Positions 24,465 through 32,262 of a DNA stretch of 43,860 bases are shown in pieces; the first letter of the stretch is position 1; every line of letters starts with the position of its first letter. The position numbers and the translations under genes are program-made. The stretch is from Prevotella sp. (GTDB lineage: Bacteria; Bacteroidota; Bacteroidia; Bacteroidales; Bacteroidaceae). The stretch lies in the NCBI GenBank assembly GCA_017458195.1, contig JAFTGI010000008.1, positions 1 to 43,860 of the forward strand, in the 5' to 3' direction. The notes under the pieces are model-generated. The model saw nothing but the letters and a program-made list of their open reading frames with translations. It was not told the origin of the DNA and made no database searches.

Positions 24465-25597
24465 AGTATTCAATCATCGTTCCCGTCTACAACCGTCCTG
24501 ACGAAGTCGACGAGCTGTTGGAAAGCCTCTGCGAGCAGAAGGTCAAAGACTTCGAAGTGATTATTGTCGAGGACGGGTCGGCAACCCCCTGCAAGGATGT
24601 CTGCGAGAAGTACGCAGGCATCCTTCAGTTGCATTATTACTTCAAGGAGAACAGTGGCCCTGGCCAGAGCCGCAACTACGGTGCCGAGCGCGCACAGGGC
24701 CAGTGGCTCATCGTGCTCGACTCTGACGTCGTGCTGCCCGAAGGCTACCTGCAGGCAGTAGATGAAAAGACCTACCCCCAACCCCTCCCAAAAGGGAGGG
24801 GAGTGGTCACATCTGCTGATGAACCATCTGCCGGTAAGTCTATCGACTCCCCTCCCTCGCAGGGAGGGGCTGGGGGGTGGGTCTGTTGGGGCGGCCCCGA
24901 CGCGGCTCACGAGTCGTTCACGCCCGTGCAGAAGGCCATCTCGTATGCCATGACGTCGTTCTTCACCACGGGCGGCATACGCGGCGGCAAGAAGCAAGGG
25001 GCGCTCGACAAGTTCTATCCCCGTTCCTACAACATGGGCATCCGCCGCGAAGTCTACCTCGAACTGGGTGGATTCTCGAAGATGCGCTTCGGCGAGGACA
25101 TCGACTTCTCGTATCGCATCGTCGAGGCCGGCTACAAGACGGCTCTGCTGAGCGAGGCCTGGGTGTGGCACAAGCGGCGCACCGACCTGCGCAAGTTCTT
25201 CCGCCAGGTCTACAACAGCGGCATCGCCCGCATCAACCTGACCAAGCGCCACCCAGGCACACTCAAGCTCGTCCATCTGCTGCCGACGGTCTTCACCATC
25301 GGCGTCATCGGTCTTGTGCTTCTCTCGGCCGTCGGCCGTCTGCTGATGTACTATGTCGACAACGACGAGTGGCGCTGGCTCTGCCTGACGCCCTGGCTGC
25401 CCATCCTGTTATATAGTGGCGTGATTCTCGTTGACAGCACGGTCAAGAACAAGAGCCTGAAGGTGGGGCTGCTCAGCGTGCCCGCTGCCTTCGTGCAGCT
25501 CATGGGCTACGGCCTCGGCTTCATCGAGTCGTGGTGGAAGCGCTGCGTAATGGGCAAGGACGAATTCCAGGCGTTTGAAAAGAATTTCTACAAATAG
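24461..25597 (+). CDS. Family 2 glycosyltransferase with C-terminal membrane segments
   Basis: 378 aa. The GT-A fold opens SIIVPVYNRPDEVDELLESL with TTG as the likely start codon, since the family motif begins right there. Nucleotide-binding DSD is in IVLDSDVVLPEGY. Later come MGIRREVYLELGGF and GEDIDFSYRI, the acceptor-side block. Two membrane segments lie near 280-300 and 315-335, so the protein acts at the inner membrane, probably in surface glycan synthesis. Donor and acceptor are unknown. Residues about 103-141 come from a 117-bp repeat element (24768-24884) inserted in frame between QAVDE and WGGPDAAHESFTP. This may lengthen a loop without loss of the domain. Confidence 0.85.
   Translation: MKYSIIVPVYNRPDEVDELLESLCEQKVKDFEVIIVEDGSATPCKDVCEKYAGILQLHYYFKENSGPGQSRNYGAERAQGQWLIVLDSDVVLPEGYLQAVDEKTYPQPLPKGRGVVTSADEPSAGKSIDSPPSQGGAGGWVCWGGPDAAHESFTPVQKAISYAMTSFFTTGGIRGGKKQGALDKFYPRSYNMGIRREVYLELGGFSKMRFGEDIDFSYRIVEAGYKTALLSEAWVWHKRRTDLRKFFRQVYNSGIARINLTKRHPGTLKLVHLLPTVFTIGVIGLVLLSAVGRLLMYYVDNDEWRWLCLTPWLPILLYSGVILVDSTVKNKSLKVGLLSVPAAFVQLMGYGLGFIESWWKRCVMGKDEFQAFEKNFYK
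24768..24884 (+). mobile_element. 117-bp MITE-like repeat inserted in frame in the glycosyltransferase
   Basis: The ends are inverted copies: AGACCTACCCCCAACCCCTC at 24768 and, read from the other side, AGACCCACCCCCCAGCCCCT ending at 24884. Each end also carries an inner hairpin (CCCTCCC AAAA GGGAGGG; CCCTCCC TCGC AGGGAGGG). The length is exactly 39 codons without a stop, so the host frame is kept. No transposase is encoded, so a helper would have to act in trans. Confidence 0.75.
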
Positions 25598-25612
25598 ATT
25601 GTAGTCACAGTG

Positions 25613-26194
25613 ATGGACCTCCAAATAGAACCTATCTTCCATAAGATTCACCTCATCCGTGGTCAGCGCGTGATGCTCGACTACGACTTGGCAAACTTAT
25701 ATGGCGTAGAGACCAGAGTTCTTAACCAGGCCGTGAAAAGGAATATAGAGCGCTTCGAGGGTGACGACTTTATGTTCCAGCTCAGCAAAGAAGAAGCAAG
25801 CGAAATCTTGAAATCACAATTTGTGACATCAAGATGGGGCGGTGCGCGTAAGCTGCCATTTGCCTTTACCGAAATGGGGGTGGCCATGCTCAGCTCAGTG
25901 CTTCGTTCGAAAATAGCCATCAACATCAATAGGGGCATCATGCGTGCCTTTGTGGAATTCAGGCGCATGGCTGCCGCGCTGCCTACCGAAAGCAATGACA
26001 TCAAAGAACTCAAGAAGGAAATAAACAGCATTAAAGACTATATTGAGGAAATTCTGGAAGACCAGAATGACATCAATCAGGAGAATCGCATGCAACTGGA
26101 GCTCGTCAGTCAGGCCTTGGCTGAACTACAATCAGAGCGAAACAGGAAGCCACGCCGTCCAATCGGATTCATTCAACCCGACGACCATGAATGA
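25613..26194 (+). CDS. ORF6N-domain protein
   Basis: 193 aa from ATG 25613; a GTG one codon earlier is less likely. Residues about 8-95 match the ORF6N domain of phage and chromosomal regulators: IRGQRVMLDYDLANLYGVET, then FMFQLSKEE and LPFAFTEMGVAMLSSVL. The C-terminal part (about 115-175) is a predicted coiled coil, followed by a basic tail. ORF6N is a putative DNA-binding domain. Bacteroidetes chromosomes carry many stand-alone copies of unknown function. The gene is visibly more AT-rich than its neighbours, which hints at transfer. Its end overlaps the radC start by 8 bases. Confidence 0.85.
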   Translation: MDLQIEPIFHKIHLIRGQRVMLDYDLANLYGVETRVLNQAVKRNIERFEGDDFMFQLSKEEASEILKSQFVTSRWGGARKLPFAFTEMGVAMLSSVLRSKIAININRGIMRAFVEFRRMAAALPTESNDIKELKKEINSIKDYIEEILEDQNDINQENRMQLELVSQALAELQSERNRKPRRPIGFIQPDDHE

Positions 26195-26876
26195 AAAACT
26201 GACCATAGCAGACTGGGCCGAGGAGGACCGCCCACGAGAAAAGTTGGCGGCATTGGGTGCCGGCAGCCTGACAAACGCCGAGCTGCTGGCCATCCTCATC
26301 GGGTCAGGCTCTACCAAGGAGAGTGCCGTAGACCTGATGAAGCGCGTGCTGGGCGACAGCAACAACAACCTGAACACGCTGGGCAAAATGTCTATTCGCC
26401 AGCTCTGCGAATACAACGGGATGGGACCTGCCAAGGCCATCACCATCCTTGCCGCCTGCGAGCTGGGCAAGCGCCGGCAGATGGAATCGCCCGAGGAGCG
26501 GCCACAGCTCTCGACGGCCACCCGCGTCTACAACCACATGCACCCCCTGATGCAGGACCTCGACGTCGAGGAGTTCTGGGTGCTCTATCTCAATCAGGAC
26601 CAGCGGCTCATCAAGAAGACGAAGATAGCCCACGGCGGCATCTCGGAGGTCACGGTCGACGTGCGCATCATCATCCGCGAGGCAGTGCTCTCGAACGCCA
26701 CCATCATCATCGTCTGCCACAACCATCCCAGCGGGAGCATCCGCCCCAGCCACCAGGACGACCAGCTGACGCAGAGCGTGAAGAAGGCGTGCGACGTGAT
26801 GCGGCTGAGGCTGATGGACCACGTCATCGTCGCCGACGGTGCCTACTATTCCTATAATGAGGAAGGCCGGCTCTGA
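26187..26876 (+). CDS. radC: RadC-family JAB/MPN domain protein
   Basis: 229 aa from ATG 26187; the frame is open upstream, but that part lies over ORF6N. An N-terminal UPF0758 helix-hairpin-helix-like region ([34 protein letters not shown]) precedes a JAMM metalloprotease-like motif, [16 protein letters not shown]. The family was linked to DNA repair in early work, but the role is unproven. The overlap with ORF6N suggests coupled translation. The 3' end overlaps pdxT on the other strand by 25 bases. Confidence 0.92.
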   Translation: MNEKLTIADWAEEDRPREKLAALGAGSLTNAELLAILIGSGSTKESAVDLMKRVLGDSNNNLNTLGKMSIRQLCEYNGMGPAKAITILAACELGKRRQMESPEERPQLSTATRVYNHMHPLMQDLDVEEFWVLYLNQDQRLIKKTKIAHGGISEVTVDVRIIIREAVLSNATIIIVCHNHPSGSIRPSHQDDQLTQSVKKACDVMRLRLMDHVIVADGAYYSYNEEGRL

Positions 26877-27421
26877 GCCGCCATCCTGAGAAAATACTCG
26901 TGCACGCGACGGTCGCTGTCCAGTTCCGGATGGAAGGCAGTGGCCAGCTGGCATCCCTGCCGGGCCGCCACGATGTGGCCGTCGACCACGGCCAGCGGTT
27001 CGCATTTCCCCGACAACACCTTATTTATATATGGCGCGCGGATGAAGGTCATGGGCACATCGTCGCCGACGTCCTTCACCGGGCCGACCGTGCGGAAGCT
27101 GCCCAGCTGGCGCCCGTAGGCATTGCGGCATACGTCGATGTCCATCGTGCCCAGATGCATGGGCGACAGCAGGATGAGGCCGGCACAGGTGCCAAAGACG
27201 GGCAGCCCGTCGCTGATGGCCTGCCGGATGGGCTCGAACAGGCCCAGCTCGCGCAGCAGCTTGCCCTGAGTGGTGCTCTCCCCGCCGGGGATGATCAGCC
27301 CGTCCTTAGGATGATCCCAGTCGCTGCGCCGGCGCACCTCAAACGTCTCGACGCCAAGGCGATGCAGCATCTGCCCGTGTTCGGCAAATGCCCCTTGTAA
27401 AGCCAATATCGCAATCCTCAT
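26852..27421 (-). CDS. pdxT: Pyridoxal 5'-phosphate synthase glutaminase subunit
   Basis: 189 aa. Class I glutaminase that releases ammonia from glutamine and channels it to PdxS. Visible: IPGGESTT (residues about 45-52), nucleophile Cys in GTCAGLILL and the His-Glu of the triad in FHPELDSD. It follows pdxS after 12 bases in the same operon. Its last 25 bases are shared, on opposite strands, with radC, so the two genes converge without a terminator between them. Confidence 0.95.
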   Translation of the reverse strand: MRIAILALQGAFAEHGQMLHRLGVETFEVRRRSDWDHPKDGLIIPGGESTTQGKLLRELGLFEPIRQAISDGLPVFGTCAGLILLSPMHLGTMDIDVCRNAYGRQLGSFRTVGPVKDVGDDVPMTFIRAPYINKVLSGKCEPLAVVDGHIVAARQGCQLATAFHPELDSDRRVHEYFLRMAAQSRPSSL

Positions 27422-27433
27422 AACCGTCCCTGT

Positions 27434-28306
27434 TCACTTTCCCCGTTCAGCCATCAGCAGCTCGATTTCCTGCTCGTTGATGCCCACCATGGCCTCGCCC
27501 AGGTCCTCGGAGAGCTCGGCCAGCATCTTCGGGTCGTTATAGTTGGTCACGGCCTTCACGATGGCGGCCGCGCGCTTGGCCGGATTGCCGCTCTTGAAGA
27601 TACCGCTGCCCACGAACACGCCCTCGGCACCGAGCTGCATCATCAGTGCCGCATCTGCGGGCGTAGCCACGCCGCCAGCCGCAAAGTTGACCACCGGCAG
27701 ACGGCCCGTGTCGTGCACACTACGCACCAGCTCGTAGGGAGCCTGCAGCTGCTTGGCAGCCTCGTAGAGTTCATCGTCGGCCATGGCCGTCAGCCGCCGT
27801 ATCTCGCTCTGCATCAGGCGCATGTGACTGACGGCCTGCACCACGTCGCCCGTGCCGGGCTCGCCCTTCGTCCTGATCATCGTGGCCCCCTCGGCAATGC
27901 GTCGCAACGCCTCGCCCAGGTTTCGGGCGCCACAGACGAAGGGGACGTCGAACTGCGTCTTGTCGATATGGTAGACATTGTCGGCAGGCGACAGCACCTC
28001 GCTCTCGTCAATATAGTCGATCTCGATGGCCTGCAGTATCTGCGCCTCGGCAATGTGGCCGATGCGGCACTTCGCCATCACGGGGATGCTGACGGCCTCC
28101 TGGATGCCCTTGATCATCTTCGGGTCGCTCATACGGCTCACGCCGCCAGCCGCACGGATGTCGGCCGGGATGCGCTCCAGGGCCATCACGGCGCAGGCAC
28201 CGGCCGCCTCGGCGATGCGGGCCTGCTCGGGCGTTGTCACGTCCATAATCACTCCGCCCTTCAGCATCTGAGCCAACTGGCGGTTCAACTGTTGTCTGTT
28301 TTCCAT
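27434..28306 (-). CDS. pdxS: Pyridoxal 5'-phosphate synthase lyase subunit
   Basis: 290 aa, TIM barrel. It makes PLP from ribose 5-phosphate, glyceraldehyde 3-phosphate and ammonia in a 12+12 complex with PdxT. The opening [20 protein letters not shown], the [20 protein letters not shown] block and the catalytic Lys of [13 protein letters not shown] are all present. [20 protein letters not shown] forms the phosphate site. The second gene of a three-gene operon: the kinase-like/AraC fusion stops 21 bases upstream and pdxT follows after 12 bases. Confidence 0.97.
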   Translation of the reverse strand: MENRQQLNRQLAQMLKGGVIMDVTTPEQARIAEAAGACAVMALERIPADIRAAGGVSRMSDPKMIKGIQEAVSIPVMAKCRIGHIAEAQILQAIEIDYIDESEVLSPADNVYHIDKTQFDVPFVCGARNLGEALRRIAEGATMIRTKGEPGTGDVVQAVSHMRLMQSEIRRLTAMADDELYEAAKQLQAPYELVRSVHDTGRLPVVNFAAGGVATPADAALMMQLGAEGVFVGSGIFKSGNPAKRAAAIVKAVTNYNDPKMLAELSEDLGEAMVGINEQEIELLMAERGK

Positions 28307-28327
28307 ATTATAATCGTTTTTGTATTG

Positions 28328-29227
28328 TTATCCCCTGCCCTTCTTCGCCTTCCTGAAGGCGGTGGGACTCTCGCCCCTGTTCTTCTTGAAAAACTTTGTC
28401 AGGTGGGCCTGCGAGGAGAACCCACAGCCGTAGGCAATCTCCTGGACGGTCCGGTCGGTCGTGTTGAGCTGCAGTTCTATCTCGCGGATCAGATAGTCAT
28501 CGATGATGGCCTTGGGAGCCTTGCCGCTGATGCGCTTCGTCACCTGTGCCAGATAGCGGCTGCTGACGTTCAGCAGATTGGCATAGTAGTGGACGTCGCT
28601 ATATTGGCAGAAATGCTCGCTGACGGCCGCAATGAACTCATTGTACAGCTCCGAGGCCCGTCCCTGCAGGTCGCTCGACCGCACAATCTGCGTGTTGATG
28701 TAGGTGCGCGCATCGGCCTGCGCCTGCCCCACCGTAGCCCCCTTGCTCAGGTAGACGGCCACCGCACTGGCATAGCGGTTGGCCAGGCCATGGGGCGAAG
28801 TGCTGTCAGCCGAGAAATCGGTGATGACCAGCGTGCACAGCGGCAGCAGCCGCTCCCTGATCTCGCGCACCAAACTGTCGGAGAGCAGCGCGTCGCCCCG
28901 ACTCGACAGTCTGACGGCATCGTAGATGACATAGTGGGGACGGTAGCGCTGCAAGGCATCCACCACCACGTCGAGGACCTCGATGGTGCGTATCAGCCCA
29001 ATCTTGACCACCTCGGGCTGCAGGTCGTTCATCACGCCCTCAATCTGGCGCTGGACGCTCTTGGCAGGCAAGTCGTAGAACTCCTGGATGCCAAGCGTCG
29101 TCTGCACCGTGATCGACGTGATGACCGAGAGGGCATAGCCGCCCAGCTCCGACATCGTCTTGATGTCGGCCTGGATGCCCGACCCGCCCGTGGGGTCGCT
29201 GCCGGTTATCGTCAGGATCGGTTTCAT
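28328..29227 (-). CDS. Fusion of a degenerate ThiD/PdxK-like kinase domain with an AraC-type DNA-binding domain (candidate B6 regulator)
   Basis: 299 aa from ATG 29227, chosen because ILTITGSDPTGGSGIQAD starts there; upstream in-frame codons run into the promoter region. Residues 1-184 resemble HMP/pyridoxal kinases (ribokinase fold). The substrate loop GSDPTGGSG (9-17) and KIGLI (75-79) are kept. The usual DPVM is DAVR (103-106). The block with the ATP lid and the GTGC catalytic anion hole is missing: about 50 residues seem lost around 136-150, where the chain jumps from TDFSADST to HGLANRYAS. Residues about 205-293 are two AraC helix-turn-helices (VHYYANLLNVSSRYLAQVTK; VQEIAYGCGFSSQAHLTKFF). 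It heads the pdxS-pdxT operon. I infer a catalytically dead kinase fold that senses a B6 vitamer or HMP and controls the operon. A thiamine-related role is the alternative. Confidence 0.88.
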   Translation of the reverse strand: MKPILTITGSDPTGGSGIQADIKTMSELGGYALSVITSITVQTTLGIQEFYDLPAKSVQRQIEGVMNDLQPEVVKIGLIRTIEVLDVVVDALQRYRPHYVIYDAVRLSSRGDALLSDSLVREIRERLLPLCTLVITDFSADSTSPHGLANRYASAVAVYLSKGATVGQAQADARTYINTQIVRSSDLQGRASELYNEFIAAVSEHFCQYSDVHYYANLLNVSSRYLAQVTKRISGKAPKAIIDDYLIREIELQLNTTDRTVQEIAYGCGFSSQAHLTKFFKKNRGESPTAFRKAKKGRG

Positions 29228-29309
29228 GCTGCAAAGGAAACTATTTTTTCTGAATCCGCAAAATATTGGTTCGCGTTTTGACAAAGAAAACATCAATTTG
29301 TGCAATATA

Positions 29310-29341
29310 TTTGGCAGTTTCAGAAACTTTGCCTATCTTTG
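29310..29341 (+). promoter_or_regulatory. Promoter of the SufT-like gene
   Basis: TTTG (29310-29313), 20 bases, TATCTTTG (29334-29341); ATG at 29367. Confidence 0.8.
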
Positions 29342-29366
29342 CCGACGGAAATAAAGCTACAAAGCG

Positions 29367-29687
29367 ATGACACAAGAAGAAAAGACACTCTTAGAAGGGC
29401 GCATCGTCGATGTGCTCAAGACGGTCTACGACCCCGAGATTCCCGTAGACATCTACGAACTGGGCATGATATACAAAATCGATGTCCAGGACGACCGGAG
29501 CGTAGACATCGACATGACTTTCACCGCCCCCAACTGCCCCGCCGCCGACTTCATCCTCGAGGATGTGCGCACCAAGGTGGAGGGCGTCGACGGCATCACC
29601 TCCTGCAACGTCAACCTCGTCTTCGAGCCCGCCTGGGACCAAAGCATGATGTCACTCGAAGCTCGAGTTGAACTCGGCTTCGAGTGA
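29367..29687 (+). CDS. SufT/MIP18-like iron-sulfur assembly factor (DUF59)
   Basis: 106 aa, a single DUF59/MIP18 domain. The signature VLKTVYDPEIPVDIYELGMI (residues about 16-35) and the conserved Cys in FTAPNCPAAD are present; this Cys is needed in studied members. Family proteins help load Fe-S clusters onto targets in the cytoplasm. No other suf genes are in the window. It is followed directly after its stop codon by GTGAGAA heptamer repeats and the four-helix-bundle gene. Confidence 0.9.
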   Translation: MTQEEKTLLEGRIVDVLKTVYDPEIPVDIYELGMIYKIDVQDDRSVDIDMTFTAPNCPAADFILEDVRTKVEGVDGITSCNVNLVFEPAWDQSMMSLEARVELGFE

Positions 29688-29726
29688 AGTGAGAGGTGAG
29701 AAGTGAGAAGTGAGAAGTATCATTAG
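29688..29726 (+). repeat. Left inverted repeat of the four-helix-bundle cassette (GTGAGAA heptamers)
   Basis: GTGAGAGGTGAGAAGTGAGA followed by two more heptamers and ATCATTAG. It starts at the sufT stop codon and is the inverse of 30115-30154, apart from one extra heptamer and one base. Confidence 0.85.
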
Positions 29727-29737
29727 TTTTACTGCCT

Positions 29738-30103
29738 ATGGTTGACAGAGGTTATTTCCTGCAAGAAAAAGCTGAAGCATTTGCAGGCCGGATGGTTAAA
29801 ATGTACCAATACTTGACCAAACAGAAGAAAGAGCAAATAATGTCGAAGCAAGTCTTCCGCAGCGGAACCAGTATTGGGGCAAACATCATGGAAAGCAGAA
29901 ACGCTCAGAGTCCAGCCGACTTCGTTCACAAGCTTAGTATTGCCCTTAAAGAAGCTGATGAAACCACTTTTTGGATTAAAAAATTATATAAAGGAGGATA
30001 TCTCAATGAAAATGAATTCAATTCCATATACAAAGATGCTGACGAACTGGTTAAGTTACTTACAACATCCGTCAAAACTCTCAAAAATAAACAGACGCCA
30101 TAG
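29738..30103 (+). CDS. Four-helix-bundle protein (23S rRNA intervening-sequence protein family)
   Basis: 121 aa, all helical. Family landmarks: FAGRMVKMYQYLTKQKKEQI, then VFRSGTSIGANIMESRNAQS and SIALKEADETTFWIKKLY. Related proteins are encoded inside 23S rRNA intervening sequences and, as Avd, near diversity-generating retroelements. Bacteroidetes chromosomes carry scattered stand-alone copies of unknown role. The gene is AT-rich against GC-rich neighbours and is bounded by inverted repeats at 29688-29726 and 30115-30154. It therefore looks like a mobile cassette placed between the SufT-like gene and lpxH. The start is the first ATG. No promoter consensus is seen. Confidence 0.88.
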   Translation: MVDRGYFLQEKAEAFAGRMVKMYQYLTKQKKEQIMSKQVFRSGTSIGANIMESRNAQSPADFVHKLSIALKEADETTFWIKKLYKGGYLNENEFNSIYKDADELVKLLTTSVKTLKNKQTP

Positions 30104-30114
30104 TGCCCACGAGT

Positions 30115-30154
30115 CTAATAATACTTCTCACTTCTCACCTCTCACTTCTCACTT
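30115..30154 (-). repeat. Right inverted repeat of the four-helix-bundle cassette
   Basis: Reverse complement reads GTGAGAGGTGAGAAGTGAGA, then AGTATTATTAG, inverse of 29688-29726. It ends exactly at the lpxH ATG, so it forms the whole translation-initiation region of lpxH. Confidence 0.85.
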
Positions 30155-30919
30155 ATGAAGAACGTATATTTCTTATCCGATGCACACTTAGGTTCGTGGG
30201 CATTGGACCACAAGCGCATGCAGGAGCGACGGCTCGTGCGGTTTCTTGATTCGATCAAGACGAAGGCGGCGGCCATCTACCTGCTCGGCGACATGTTCGA
30301 CTTCTGGTATGAATACCGCTACGTCGTGCCGCGCGGCTACACACGCTTCCTCGGCAAGCTCTCGGAACTGACCGACATGGGCGTCGAGGTGCACTTCTTC
30401 ACCGGCAACCACGACATCTGGGCGTTCAACTACCTGGAGCGCGAGTGCGGCGTCATCATCCACCGCCAGCCGCTGACCACCGAGATCTACGGCCGCATCT
30501 TCTACCTGGCCCACGGCGACGGCCTGGGCGACCCAGATCCGAAGTTCAAGGCCATACGCTGGATGTTCCACAACCGCCTCTGCCAGCGTATGTTCTCGGC
30601 CCTGCACCCCCGCTGGGGAATGTGGTTCGGCCTCACCTGGGCCAAGCACTCGCGCATGAAGCGCCCCGGCGGCGAGGAGCCCCCCTACATGGGCGAAAAC
30701 CGCGAGCACCTCATCCTCTACACGAAAAAATATATCCAGTATCACTCCAACGTCGACTACTTCATCTACGGCCACCGCCACATCGAGGTCGACCTCCAAC
30801 TGACGAAGAAGGCACGCGTCATCATCCTCGGCGACTGGATCTCGCAGTTTTCCTACGTCGTCTGGGACGGCGAGCACCTCTTCATGTCGCAATACATCGA
30901 AGGCGAGAGCCAGGTGTGA
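30155..30919 (+). CDS. lpxH: UDP-2,3-diacylglucosamine diphosphatase
   Basis: 254 aa. Calcineurin-like metallophosphoesterase that hydrolyses UDP-2,3-diacylglucosamine to lipid X in lipid A synthesis, at the inner face of the inner membrane. The metal motifs are complete: SDAHLG (residues about 8-13), LLGDMFDFW, TGNHD, LAHGDGLGD and YGHRH. Length matches the Bacteroidetes members. The ATG is immediately preceded by the heptamer repeat, with no Shine-Dalgarno sequence. The gene converges on the PIG-L gene with a large palindrome between. Confidence 0.92.
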   Translation: MKNVYFLSDAHLGSWALDHKRMQERRLVRFLDSIKTKAAAIYLLGDMFDFWYEYRYVVPRGYTRFLGKLSELTDMGVEVHFFTGNHDIWAFNYLERECGVIIHRQPLTTEIYGRIFYLAHGDGLGDPDPKFKAIRWMFHNRLCQRMFSALHPRWGMWFGLTWAKHSRMKRPGGEEPPYMGENREHLILYTKKYIQYHSNVDYFIYGHRHIEVDLQLTKKARVIILGDWISQFSYVVWDGEHLFMSQYIEGESQV

Positions 30920-30971
30920 CGCTTCAAAAAAAAGGTAAGATCCTTCTGTCCGAAGGGAAGAGGCAAAAATG

Positions 30972-31033
30972 AAGAAACGGTACTTTTCGAAGGTAATATA
31001 GGGGTATATTACTTTTGAAAAGTACCGTTTCTT
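30972..31033. repeat. 62-bp near-perfect palindrome at a convergent junction
   Basis: 29-bp arms (30972-31000 and 31005-31033) with two mismatches and a GGGG loop. The inner arm AAGGTAATATA/TATATTACTTT is the core found at 10874-10899. The outer arm is AAGAAACGGTACTTTTC. It probably acts as a two-way terminator for lpxH and the PIG-L gene. No other feature is seen between 30920 and 31059. Confidence 0.9.
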
Positions 31034-31059
31034 TGATTCTGAACGTTCAAGTAGATGTC

Positions 31060-32214
31060 TCAAAAGTATGACACGACGGCCGGGAAATGATACTCCACGA
31101 AGGCCTCCATCGCCTCATAGCAGGCCAGGCCCAGGGCGTCGTAGCGCTCGGCGGTGGCGCGGTTGCGGTCTTCGGCCCGCTGCCAGAAGAGGCGCGAGTC
31201 GTCGCCCATGAAGGGTGCACTCTCCATCTGGCTCTGGTGGCGCAGGATGGCATTACGCTTCTCGAGCAGCTCCTCGGGGCTCATGGGCACGCACATGTCG
31301 ATGTCGGCCACGTCCCACTCGGCCCATGCCCCGCGATACATCCAGATGCGGCAGTCGCTGAGCCACTGAGCCGCGGCCATGCGCTCCTCGTCGACGGCGG
31401 CGAGCACCACGTCGGTGCACTTGCGGTGAGTGCCATGAGGGTCGGCCAGGTCGGCTGCCACGTAGATCTGATGAGGACGCACGCTGGCTATGAGCTGGCG
31501 CACAATCTCGACGTCAGCGGCACTGACGGGCAGTTTCTCGATGCGCCCGCTCTCGTAGAAAGGCAGGTCGAGGAAATGGACATGGTCAGGCGCAATATGG
31601 TTGTAGGCACAGGCCGTGCGGGCCTCGCCTCGACGAATGAGGCCCTTCAGCCGCAGGATGTCGCGAGTGTCGGGGTCGCCGTCGCCCTTGGCCTGCAGGT
31701 ATTCCGAGATAGAACGGCACTTATCGCTGATGACCTGGTCGCGTCCGGCGTCGAAACTGTCGTTAAAGCCTTCAAGAAAGAGCAGGTAGCGCGTGAGGTC
31801 CTCGTCGCCCACGGCAATATTGCCGCTGGTCTCATAAGCCACGTGCACGTCGTTGCCCTGCTGGATGAGCCTGCGGATGGTGCCGCCCATCGAGATGACG
31901 TCGTCGTCGGGGTGCGGGGAGAAGACGATGACCCGCTTCGGGAAAGGCAGTGCCCGCTCGGGGCGGTTGCTGTCGTCGGCGCCGGGCTTACCTCCAGGCC
32001 AGCCTGTGATGGTGTGCTGCAGTTCGTTGAACACGGCGATATTGACCAAGGCCGCCGATCCGTATTCGTCGCACCAGTGCTGCAGTCCATTGTCGCGATA
32101 GTCCTTGGCCAGCAGCTTCAATACCGGCTTTTGCAGTTTCTGACAGAGTGCCACCACATCGCGGCGCAACCGGTGGTCGGGCATCTGTATGGTTGATGTC
32201 AGGTTTAAGTTCAT
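31060..32214 (-). CDS. PIG-L family deacetylase-like protein (stand-alone homologue of the C-terminal half of Bacteroidetes NagB fusions)
   Basis: 384 aa. After an N-terminal helical part (KLLAKDYRDNGLQHWCDEYG ... LQHTITGWPGGKP) comes a LmbE/PIG-L fold with the zinc motif FSPHPDDDVISMGG (about residues 97-110) and the later ADPHGTHRKC histidines. As I recall, Bacteroides NagB-type glucosamine-6-phosphate deaminases of about 660 aa have this whole sequence as their C-terminal half. The deaminase domain is absent here, and the preceding 48 bases hold no remnant. It probably removes an acyl group from an amino sugar; the substrate is unknown. It is likely the last gene of the CotH operon. Confidence 0.8.
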   Translation of the reverse strand: MNLNLTSTIQMPDHRLRRDVVALCQKLQKPVLKLLAKDYRDNGLQHWCDEYGSAALVNIAVFNELQHTITGWPGGKPGADDSNRPERALPFPKRVIVFSPHPDDDVISMGGTIRRLIQQGNDVHVAYETSGNIAVGDEDLTRYLLFLEGFNDSFDAGRDQVISDKCRSISEYLQAKGDGDPDTRDILRLKGLIRRGEARTACAYNHIAPDHVHFLDLPFYESGRIEKLPVSAADVEIVRQLIASVRPHQIYVAADLADPHGTHRKCTDVVLAAVDEERMAAAQWLSDCRIWMYRGAWAEWDVADIDMCVPMSPEELLEKRNAILRHQSQMESAPFMGDDSRLFWQRAEDRNRATAERYDALGLACYEAMEAFVEYHFPAVVSYF

Positions 32215-32262
32215 GGTTCTCGATTGTATATGACCACAGCGTATTTCTTATCTGTGGGCAGG

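Noticed and set aside
26043..26186. Longer N terminus for radC
   Set aside because: It lies over the ORF6N gene in another frame and matches no RadC protein; [20 protein letters not shown] is the usual start.
25613..26194. ORF6N gene as part of a prophage
   Set aside because: No other phage genes are near; it is flanked by chromosomal genes and no attachment sites or inverted borders were seen.
28307..28327. Riboswitch upstream of pdxS
   Set aside because: The gap is only 21 bases, too short for any known riboswitch.
32235..32258. Small inverted repeat (CCACAG / CTGTGG) before the PIG-L gene as a terminator
   Set aside because: The stem is only 6 bp and there is no T-tract; read-through from the Cthe_2159 gene is more likely.
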